A DNA stretch of 19,401 nt, from contig MNYV01000054.1 in assembly GCA_001873285.1 (NCBI GenBank), forward strand, positions 1 through 19,401, written 5' to 3'. Made by a program: the position numbers and the translations under genes. Below the pieces are notes generated by a model. It saw only the letters and a list, made by a program, of their open reading frames with translations, was not told where the DNA came from and made no database searches. Positions within the stretch are counted from its first letter, which is position 1, and each line of letters begins with the position of its first letter. This stretch comes from Nitrospirae bacterium CG2_30_53_67. GTDB lineage: Bacteria; CG2-30-53-67. Below are positions 8,508 to 15,153 of the stretch, piece by piece.

Positions 8508-8978
8508 ATGACCGGTGATCTTTTAAAAGAAAAGGCGGAAGAGGTCTCATGGATCCAGCTCGTTACTTTTTTTGTGCACAGGGAAGAGTACGCATTGGAT
8601 ATCCGGTCTGCCCAGGAGATACTCCGTATTCCCGAAGTTACCCGCGTCCCCAAGACGCCGTTTTTTCTTATGGGAGTGATGAACCTCCGTGGAAAAATCA
8701 TCCCGATTGTGGATTTAAGGAAAAGACTCGGAATCTCTTCTTCCGCTCCCTCACCGGAAGATTCACGGGTTATCGTCGTGAACGATGACGGCAAGGTATC
8801 GGGGCTGGCCGTGGATTCCATGTCTCAGGTCTTGAGAATTGAGGCATCATCTATTGATCCCGTTCCATCGTTTTTTGAATCCCAATCTCCTGCGGAATTC
8901 ATCCATGGGGTGATCCGATTGAACGGCCGGCTGTTGATTGTTCTGGACCTGAAAATTCTGCTGTCCGATCCAATCTGA
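8508..8978 (+). CDS. cheW: chemotaxis coupling protein CheW
   Basis: CheW bridges chemoreceptors to CheA. The product has the SH3-like CheW fold: early strands VTFFVHREEYALDI, then EILRIPEVTRVP, and the signature NLRGKIIPIVDLR at about 59-71. From ATG 8508, preceded by GGAAGG, it is 156 residues. The same frame is open back to TTG 8469, which would give 169 residues, but the ribosome site there is poor. It is the last gene of the chemotaxis run and is followed by a candidate terminator overlapping its stop codon. Confidence 0.92.
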   Translation: MTGDLLKEKAEEVSWIQLVTFFVHREEYALDIRSAQEILRIPEVTRVPKTPFFLMGVMNLRGKIIPIVDLRKRLGISSSAPSPEDSRVIVVNDDGKVSGLAVDSMSQVLRIEASSIDPVPSFFESQSPAEFIHGVIRLNGRLLIVLDLKILLSDPI

Positions 8979-9012
8979 AGATACTCTTGCAGACCCTTCC
9001 AGATTCTTTTTT
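8972..9012 (+). terminator. possible Rho-independent terminator after cheW
   Basis: AATCTGAAG (8972-8980) pairs with CTTCCAGATT (8996-9005) with one bulged C. The loop is about 15 bases, and C followed by six T runs to 9012. The left arm overlaps the cheW stop codon. The stem is AU-rich and the loop long, so strength is uncertain. It fits the end of the motility block before the polysaccharide cluster. Confidence 0.45.
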
Positions 9013-9036
9013 GTCATATTTTTGGTGAATAAAATA

Positions 9037-9065
9037 TTGTCTAAATGGGCTAAGTGTATTAAAAT
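9037..9065 (+). promoter_or_regulatory. possible σ70-type promoter for the polysaccharide cluster
   Basis: TTGTCT (9037-9042), 17 bases, then TAAAAT (9060-9065), in an AT-rich stretch about 60 bases before the asnB start. A second pairing, TTGTCA at 9011 with TATTGT, is also possible. This is the only AT-rich gap before the glycan genes, which supports a promoter here, but the -35 match is imperfect. Confidence 0.35.
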
Positions 9066-9123
9066 AAAATAAAAACGCTTTTAGTTCATTCAACTTCCAT
9101 CATTTCACTCTTTTGGAGACCTT

Positions 9124-11082
9124 GTGTGCGGAATTGCAGGGATTGCGGGGAAAAGTGACCCGGCGTGCGTGGAGAGGATGTGTGATGCCCTTTTTCACCG
9201 AGGCCCGGATGATCAGGGGATCTTTTCAGAAAAGGAGGTCACCCTCGGCATGAGGCGTCTTGCCGTCATTGATTGTCAGGGGGGCCGTCAGCCGATCTCT
9301 AACGAGGATGCATCCGTCTGGATCGTATTCAATGGAGAAATCTATAATTTTCATGAAATACGCTCCGGGCTGGCGCGGCGCGGCCACAAGTTTACGACCT
9401 CATCGGATACCGAGGTCATCGTCCATCTCTATGAAGAATACGGCGAGGAATGTCTCAACCATCTTCGGGGGATGTTTGCCTTTGCCGTCTGGGACAGAGA
9501 AAAAGAGACCCTCTTTCTTGCCAGGGACCGGCTGGGGATCAAGCCTCTATTTTATACCTTTGACGGGAAATGCCTTGTTTTCGCCTCTGAAGTCAGGGCC
9601 CTTCTAAGCGCCGGGATATCCACGGACGGGTTGGATCCTGGGGCTTTGAATGATTTTCTGACCTACCTCTATGTGCCTGCGCCCAAGTCCATGTTCCGTT
9701 CCATCCGAAAGCTTCCTCCGGGCCATACCCTGACGTATTGCAGGGGGAAGATCAGGATCAGGCGGTATTGGAATCTTCATCTGCAGGAGGGTCATTCCCG
9801 TTTAACAGGCCGCCGCGAGGCTGAATACAGGGAAGAGGCGGAATCCCTGCTTCGTGAATCCGTCCGGATGCACCTGGTGAGCGATGTCCCGCTGGGGGCA
9901 TTCCTGAGCGGAGGGATGGACTCCGGAAGCCTTGTGGCCCTGATGTCCGAATATTCCGGCGGGCCGGTCAAGACCTTCTCCATCGGTTACGGCGAGGAGG
10001 ATGCCTCCTATAACGAACTCGATTCAGCGCGCATGACGGCCGATTTCTTCGGCGCCGATCATCACGAATTCATCCTCCAGCCGGACGTGGTGTCTCTGAT
10101 CCCTGAAATCATCCGCGCGATGGGCGAGCCTTTCGCGGACTCATCCGCCATCCCGACCTATCTGATCTCACGGGAGACGAAAAGATACGTGACCGTTGCC
10201 TTGAGCGGGATCGGAGGGGACGAGGTCTTCACCGGGTATCCGAGATACCTGGGCGTCCGGCTCTCAAGGATCTACGATTCGGTTCCCTATTCCGTCAGAA
10301 GGTATCTCTTCTCTCCCCTGGCCGGACGGCTCCCCGAGAGTACACGGAGCAGGAATGTCGCCGGATGGATCAAACGGTTTGTCAGAGGAGGGCTCATGGA
10401 TCCGGTGTCACGGTATCTAAGCTGGATCTCCTTTTTCAGCCCGGAGATGAAAGGGGCCCTGTATTCGGATGACTTCAAGGATCTGCTCGTGAGCTGTGAT
10501 GAGACCGATATCCACAGGACGTTCATGGGTCAGGAGACAAAACTCGATGAGGTGCAGAGGGTATCCTATCTTGATCTGAACACCTACCTTCCTGATGACC
10601 TCCTGTTCATGGGCGACGCCATGAGTATGGCCCATTCCCTGGAACTTCGGGTTCCTTTCTGCGACCATCATCTGATCGAATTCATGATCAATGTCCCGGC
10701 AAAGATCAAGATGAACGGGTGGCATTTAAAGGGAATGCTCAAGTCCATGATGAAAGATGTGCTTCCTCGAGAGATTCTGATGAAGAAGAAACAGGGCTTC
10801 ATGGTGCCGATCGGCGCGTGGTTCAAACGGGACCTGCAGGGGTTCGTACGCGAGACCCTTTTGTCGCAGCAAGCCATGGGAAGAGGGGTCTTTAACGCCG
10901 GTTTTGTTGAACGGATGATCGAAGACCATTTCCAGGGGAGGCAGGTCCTCACCCACCAGATCTGGGCGCTGCTGACTTTTGAGATATGGTGCAGGCTCTT
11001 TATGGACCGGGAGGCATGTCCGGAAAAGGAGTCTGTTATGTGTGGCCCTATTCGTAAATACGATGGCATTCGAGTACCGTAG
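9124..11082 (+). CDS. asnB: asparagine synthetase B-type glutamine-hydrolysing amidotransferase
   Basis: It transfers ammonia from glutamine to an acyl-adenylate, classically making asparagine from aspartate. The 652-residue protein begins at GTG with Cys2 of MCGIAG, the class II glutaminase nucleophile. FNGEIYNF and the HRGPDDQG loop complete the glutaminase domain (about 1-205). The synthetase domain has the PP-loop SGGMDS (262-267). GGAG lies 6 bases before the GTG, and no alternative start keeps Cys2 in place. Its position at the head of a glycosyltransferase cluster resembles AsnB-like amidotransferases of exopolysaccharide clusters, which may amidate a sugar acid rather than aspartate. 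The final residues RKYDGIRVP and the stop appear to run into a palindromic repeat. Confidence 0.92.
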   Translation: MCGIAGIAGKSDPACVERMCDALFHRGPDDQGIFSEKEVTLGMRRLAVIDCQGGRQPISNEDASVWIVFNGEIYNFHEIRSGLARRGHKFTTSSDTEVIVHLYEEYGEECLNHLRGMFAFAVWDREKETLFLARDRLGIKPLFYTFDGKCLVFASEVRALLSAGISTDGLDPGALNDFLTYLYVPAPKSMFRSIRKLPPGHTLTYCRGKIRIRRYWNLHLQEGHSRLTGRREAEYREEAESLLRESVRMHLVSDVPLGAFLSGGMDSGSLVALMSEYSGGPVKTFSIGYGEEDASYNELDSARMTADFFGADHHEFILQPDVVSLIPEIIRAMGEPFADSSAIPTYLISRETKRYVTVALSGIGGDEVFTGYPRYLGVRLSRIYDSVPYSVRRYLFSPLAGRLPESTRSRNVAGWIKRFVRGGLMDPVSRYLSWISFFSPEMKGALYSDDFKDLLVSCDETDIHRTFMGQETKLDEVQRVSYLDLNTYLPDDLLFMGDAMSMAHSLELRVPFCDHHLIEFMINVPAKIKMNGWHLKGMLKSMMKDVLPREILMKKKQGFMVPIGAWFKRDLQGFVRETLLSQQAMGRGVFNAGFVERMIEDHFQGRQVLTHQIWALLTFEIWCRLFMDREACPEKESVMCGPIRKYDGIRVP

Positions 11083-11165
11083 GGCGTTCGGATCAAAGTT
11101 GCGCTCCCTGCGACGTACCACAGAGGTTACGCCTCAGTCGCGCGCCTTGATGAGACCACCCTACG
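11078..11165. repeat. imperfect palindromic element at the end of asnB
   Basis: CGTAGGG at 11078-11084 is inverted as CCCTACG at 11159-11165. Within them GATCAAAG and CTTGATG continue the symmetry, with about 15 of 21 paired positions over the outer arms. The element fills most of the gap between asnB and the GT9 gene. Its left arm contains the asnB stop codon TAG (11080-11082). It looks like a REP/MITE-type non-coding repeat; I see no gene in it. Confidence 0.45.
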
Positions 11166-11225
11166 ATCCTCTCGATGCTTCATCCTATTTACGAACAGGG
11201 CCACCAAGTCAGACAAGGTAAGGTG

Positions 11226-12332
11226 ATGATGAGAGGCGGCGGATTTCTTCCCAAGAGGATCCTGGTGGTCAAGGCGGCGGGGATCGGTGATCTGATTCTT
11301 GCCGTTCCGGCGCTCAGGGCGCTCCGCGCAAGGTTCCCTGATGCGGCCATTGATCTTCTGGCGACCCCGAAGTGCAAGGATCTCTTAAAGCATTGCCCTT
11401 ATCTGGACGATATCTATGTGATCCGAACCCAGGGCATGGCCAACCGGATCAAGGTCAAGGATCTTTGGGATATTCTCAGCCTGCTCTACCGGTTGAGGAA
11501 AAAACGGTATGACCTGCTGATCAACCTTTATCACCTCTTCTCGGACAGAGGGGCCTTCAGGATGAAGATCCTTTGCAAGGCCATCAAGGCAGGATTGACG
11601 GCCGGAAGAAACACGGACGGCAGGGGAGGATTCTACGATCTTTCGATCTTCGATTCGTGGGATGATCCGTCTTATGAACAAAGGCACGAGGTGGAACTGA
11701 ACCTGGATGTGGTCAACCTGCTGGGAGCTTTTGATCCGGGCGATGGTCCCGAGTTTTTTGTGGATGATCGGGATCGTGCATCTCTGCAAAAGGTTCTGGA
11801 CCGGCAAGGGATTTCATCAGGGGAAGGCCCCTGCATCATCCTGAATATAGGGGGGGATGCCGTGTACAAGCGTTGGCCTGAGGAGGATTTTGCCGTGCTC
11901 GGTGATCTGCTTTCCGAAAGGATTTCCGCAAGGCTCATCCTTGTCGGGGGGGAGGAGGACCGTTTTGTGGCTGATGGCGTCATCACGAAGATGAAAGCAA
12001 GGGCGGCGGATTTGGTGGGGAGACTCCGCATTCCGGAACTTGCGGCATTGATCGAGACCTCTGATCTCATGGTGACCAATGACACGGGCCCCATGCATCT
12101 TGCCGCGGCCCTAAGAATACCCGTGATCGCTCTCTTCGGGCCTGGGAAACCCGGCCGGTATGGACCGTATGGGCCTGAAGGGTTCCATGTGGTCATTCAT
12201 CACCCTGTGTCATGCAGCCCGTGCACGGATTTTACATGCACAGAGCGGGAATGCATGAGAAAGATCCGGCCTGAAGAGGTCTTTCAAAAAATCGTTGAGC
12301 GTCTCGCCTTGAGACAGGAGACATGCCTGTGA
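11226..12332 (+). CDS. glycosyltransferase family 9 (heptosyltransferase-like)
   Basis: GT9 enzymes add heptose or related sugars to lipopolysaccharide core or other glycans from a nucleotide-sugar donor at the inner membrane. The protein (368 residues from ATG 11226) has the N-terminal KRILVVKAAGIGDLILAVPA motif, KRWPEEDFAVLGD, LVGGEEDR, and the donor-site motif NDTGPMHLAAAL near 285, followed by ALFGPGKPGRYGPYG. A cysteine-rich tail has C-x2-C, then C, then C (CSPCTDFTCTERECM), often seen in this family. AAGGTAAGG precedes the start; the frame is open back to 11175, but that extension lacks family similarity. It overlaps the next glycosyltransferase by 10 bases, so the two are probably cotranslated. 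Confidence 0.9.
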   Translation: MMRGGGFLPKRILVVKAAGIGDLILAVPALRALRARFPDAAIDLLATPKCKDLLKHCPYLDDIYVIRTQGMANRIKVKDLWDILSLLYRLRKKRYDLLINLYHLFSDRGAFRMKILCKAIKAGLTAGRNTDGRGGFYDLSIFDSWDDPSYEQRHEVELNLDVVNLLGAFDPGDGPEFFVDDRDRASLQKVLDRQGISSGEGPCIILNIGGDAVYKRWPEEDFAVLGDLLSERISARLILVGGEEDRFVADGVITKMKARAADLVGRLRIPELAALIETSDLMVTNDTGPMHLAAALRIPVIALFGPGKPGRYGPYGPEGFHVVIHHPVSCSPCTDFTCTERECMRKIRPEEVFQKIVERLALRQETCL

Positions 12333-13480
12333 AGAGAATCAGGGTCCTTCATGTCCATACCCTCCCCGTGGTGAGCGGCTCCGGGATCAATACCTACCTG
12401 ACCATGAAGGGGATTCCCGTTGATCGTTTTGAATCGGCCCTGGCTTGCGCCCCAGGAGGAAAGTTGAACGAGATCGTGCGGGAGGCCGGGATGAAGGTCC
12501 ATGAAGTACGAAACCTGGTCCAGCCGATTCACCCGCTGAAGGACGTCCTTGCGCTCTTTGAGATCATCAGGATCCTCAGACGGGAGAAGATCGACATCGT
12601 CCATACCCACAACTCCAAGGCAGGCTTCCTCGGAAGATTGGCGGGAAGGCTCGCAGGGACGCCGGTTATCATCCACACGGTGCATGGGTTTGCCTTTCAC
12701 CAGTCAGAGTTCTTTCTGCGCCGCACGATCTTCAGGCTTCTGGAGAGACTGGCTGCTCCCTGGGCGGATCATACGATCTTTATTTCCCAGCCCATGATTG
12801 ACTGGGCCGGGAAGGAAGGGATCCTGAGAGGGGCATCGTATTCGAAAATCTACAGCGGGATTGACCTGAATGCGTTTCATGGATACGGGAAAAAGGAACA
12901 AGGGAGTCTCAGGGAGGAACTCGGACTTGACAAAAAGAGCCGCGTCATCGGGTTTGTCTCGAAACTCTGGGAAGGGAAGGGGCATGACGTCGCGCTTTCC
13001 GCCATGGCCCATGTGGTGAAAGAGATACCGGATGCCAAGCTTCTTCTGGTAGGAGAAGGCCCCCTCAGGCCGAAACTTGAGGAACTGAGCAGGAATCTAA
13101 GGATTGAGAGTTCTGTGGTCTTCGCGGGATTCCGGACGAAGATTGCAGAGATCACCTCTTTATGCGAACTTTGTATCCTCCCCTCGTTTTTTGAAGGGAT
13201 GGGCCGCGTCCTCCTCGAGGCCGGCGCCTGCGGCAAGCCGGTTGTCGCGTCCAATGTGGGAGGGATTCCCGATGTGGTTGTGGAGGGCGTCACCGGATTG
13301 CTTGTTCCGCCGGGAGATCCGGCCGCCCTGTCCGATGCCGTGCTCAGGTTGATGCGGGAGCCGAAATTAATCATAAAGATGGGCGAGGCCGCGAGGAAAA
13401 GAATCAACGAGAAATACGACGCCGGGACCATGGTCAGAGAAATCACGGCGTTGTATGATGTCTATCTTAAAATTTGTTAG
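12323..13480 (+). CDS. glycosyltransferase family 4 (GT-B fold)
   Basis: A retaining GT-B glycosyltransferase of 385 residues. The N-terminal lobe carries VLHVHTLPVVSGSGINTYLT and the acceptor-side motif DIVHTHNSKAGFLGR (91-105). The C-terminal lobe has GFVSKLWEGKGHD, LLVGEGPL and the donor-binding E-x7-E pattern, E291 and E299, in FFEGMGRVLLEAGACGKP, then VGGIPDVV and GLLVPPGD. There is no membrane segment, so it should be cytoplasmic or peripheral. Its start overlaps the GT9 stop by 10 bases and has GGAG upstream. The donor and acceptor sugars cannot be read from sequence. It probably extends the lipid-linked glycan begun by the downstream transferase. Confidence 0.92.
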   Translation: MPVKRIRVLHVHTLPVVSGSGINTYLTMKGIPVDRFESALACAPGGKLNEIVREAGMKVHEVRNLVQPIHPLKDVLALFEIIRILRREKIDIVHTHNSKAGFLGRLAGRLAGTPVIIHTVHGFAFHQSEFFLRRTIFRLLERLAAPWADHTIFISQPMIDWAGKEGILRGASYSKIYSGIDLNAFHGYGKKEQGSLREELGLDKKSRVIGFVSKLWEGKGHDVALSAMAHVVKEIPDAKLLLVGEGPLRPKLEELSRNLRIESSVVFAGFRTKIAEITSLCELCILPSFFEGMGRVLLEAGACGKPVVASNVGGIPDVVVEGVTGLLVPPGDPAALSDAVLRLMREPKLIIKMGEAARKRINEKYDAGTMVREITALYDVYLKIC

Positions 13481-13500
13481 TTTAGACCTCTGGATGTTTT

Positions 13501-13586
13501 CCCCCCTTTGGAAAAAGGGGGTTAGGGGGGATTTTTTCACATGCACGACCAGAAATCCCCCTCCATTCCCCTTTTGCAAAGGGGGA
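13501..13586. repeat. CCCCCTTT/AAAGGGGG palindromic repeat pair
   Basis: A left arm (13501-13534) and right arm (13552-13586) are inverted copies with about 27 of 35 positions matching, separated by about 17 bases. Each arm is itself nearly palindromic, with CCCCCTTT facing AAAGGGGG around a short centre, so several hairpins are possible. From memory, similar repeats are scattered in intergenic regions of Desulfobacterota- and Nitrospirota-type genomes. It occupies most of the 137-base gap between the GT4 gene and the next cistron. It may attenuate transcription or be inert. Confidence 0.7.
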
Positions 13587-13617
13587 CTTAAAAGCAAAGG
13601 GAAGGTCGGGTGACATC

Positions 13618-15153
13618 ATGGATTCACCGGCATTTTATTCGGTCCTCTTTATTTCCTCCCTCCTGCTCTGCTGGATTCTGACACCCCTTGCAGGACGCCT
13701 GGCCCTCAGGCTGGGATGTGTGGACCGGCCCGGCGGGAGGAAGATCCACTCCAGAAATATTCCTTACTTCGGGGGGATCGCCGTCTTCGTTTCTTTTCTG
13801 ACGGTCTTCATGGCGGTCTATTATTATTACATTCCCAGTATCTCCATTGAGGGGCGCAGGGTCATGTTCGGTTTTGTTTTCGGCGGAGGCCTGATCCTGA
13901 TCACCGGCCTGATCGACGATATCCGTTCAGTCCGTCCCAGCGTGAAACTCATGGGGCAGGCCGCTGCAGGGGTCATCCTTGCCGTCCTGGGCTTCCGGAT
14001 CGAGGTCTTGACCAATCCATTCGGCGGAGAGATCCATTTTGGCGCAATCATGGGCGGGATTCTCACGGTGATCTGGGTCGTGAGCATGGTCAATGCCATG
14101 AATCTCATTGATGGTCTGGACGGCCTGGCCTCAGGCATTGCCTTCATTGTCTCCGTGACGCTTTTTGCCGTGGCCATCAATCGGAACGATCCCATGGACA
14201 TGGTCATCACGGCCATCCTGGCCGGGAGTTGTCTGGGGTTTCTTCACCACAATTTTTTCCCTGCCCGGATTTTTCTCGGCGACGCGGGGAGCATGTTCCT
14301 CGGCTTTGTTCTGTCGGTCATCGGTATCCACGGCATACAAAAGAGCGCGACGGTCATGGCGCTCCTGATTCCCCTTTCCGCACTGGCGGTGCCGGTGCTC
14401 GACACCCTGATGGCCTTGATCCGGCGGAGCAGGGTCAGGCGGGATCTCTTCTCGGCCGATCACGAACATCTGCACCACCGGCTGGTCAGGCTCGGCATCA
14501 GTGAGAAGAACGTGGTGCTCCTGATCTATTTTTTCTGCATCCATCTCGGGATTACGGCGTTTGTCCTGACCCTGATCCCTGTGGATTACACGCTGATCAT
14601 CCTTCTCCTGATCGCCATGGGGATCATGCTCGGGATCAAGACCCTCGCATTTATTGAAGAGAAGATGGCCATCCGCCTGCGTGAATCGGAAAAAGAATCC
14701 ATGCTTGACGAAGAGACCGGCCTCAGCAGCTACCGGTATTTTACCCGCAGGGTCATCGAGGAGATCAACAGCTGTGATCGTTATGACAAGCGGAAGTTCT
14801 CGCTCCTGATCTTTGAGATCAAAGGGCTCATTTCTTTCTTGGATCCATTCAAGAAGATCGAGGAAAGGCGTAAACGCTTCCGGTCTGTGGGGCGGTTCTT
14901 TCAGGAGAATATCCGGTCCAGCGATCTGGTTTCCTTTCTTGGAAACGAATCCTTCGTGATCCTGACCCCGGAGCAAGGAGAGGGCAAGGATTACCTGGTC
15001 GAACGGTTGAAGACGATCTTTGAAAACATGAGGGCCGATCTCTTCGGCCCCCTGTCGGAGCAAAAGGTCGAGCTGAAGATCCGTGCAGTTGATTATCCGG
15101 GGAACCAGGGGCTTGTTCAGGATCTCCTACGCGATGCCATGGAGGTCTCATGA
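13618..15153 (+). CDS. WecA/TagO-like polyprenyl-phosphate sugar-1-P transferase fused to a degenerate GGDEF domain
   Basis: The first ~345 residues are a multi-pass PNPT-family enzyme that loads a sugar-1-phosphate from a UDP-sugar onto undecaprenyl phosphate, the first step of glycan synthesis. Its motifs are DDIRSVRPSVKLMGQ (D100/D101), NLIDGLDGLA (162-171), FLGDAGSMFLG (219-229) and DHEHLHHRL (281-289). After the last membrane helix, residues 361-511 resemble a diguanylate cyclase domain: DEETGLSSYRYF opening (364-375), FSLLIFEIKG core strand and RSSDLVSFLGNESFVIL (433-449). GGDEF has become GNESF and the metal/substrate residues are lost, so cyclase activity is unlikely. RxxD (433-436), five residues before, is the position of the c-di-GMP inhibitory site. 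The next gene overlaps by ATGA. The fusion is unusual; ordinary WecA/TagO ends near residue 350. Confidence 0.88.
   Translation: MDSPAFYSVLFISSLLLCWILTPLAGRLALRLGCVDRPGGRKIHSRNIPYFGGIAVFVSFLTVFMAVYYYYIPSISIEGRRVMFGFVFGGGLILITGLIDDIRSVRPSVKLMGQAAAGVILAVLGFRIEVLTNPFGGEIHFGAIMGGILTVIWVVSMVNAMNLIDGLDGLASGIAFIVSVTLFAVAINRNDPMDMVITAILAGSCLGFLHHNFFPARIFLGDAGSMFLGFVLSVIGIHGIQKSATVMALLIPLSALAVPVLDTLMALIRRSRVRRDLFSADHEHLHHRLVRLGISEKNVVLLIYFFCIHLGITAFVLTLIPVDYTLIILLLIAMGIMLGIKTLAFIEEKMAIRLRESEKESMLDEETGLSSYRYFTRRVIEEINSCDRYDKRKFSLLIFEIKGLISFLDPFKKIEERRKRFRSVGRFFQENIRSSDLVSFLGNESFVILTPEQGEGKDYLVERLKTIFENMRADLFGPLSEQKVELKIRAVDYPGNQGLVQDLLRDAMEVS

Noticed and set aside
13481-13617. Intrinsic terminator after the GT4 gene
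   Set aside because: The hairpins are part of a symmetrical repeat and a clear stem followed directly by a long T-run is lacking except ATTTTTT within the left arm; treated as a repeat.
14131-15063. 310-codon open frame on the minus strand opposite the PNPT-GGDEF gene
   Set aside because: It lies opposite strong membrane-protein and GGDEF-like coding on the plus strand and its own translation has no family features; a shadow of GC-rich coding sequence.
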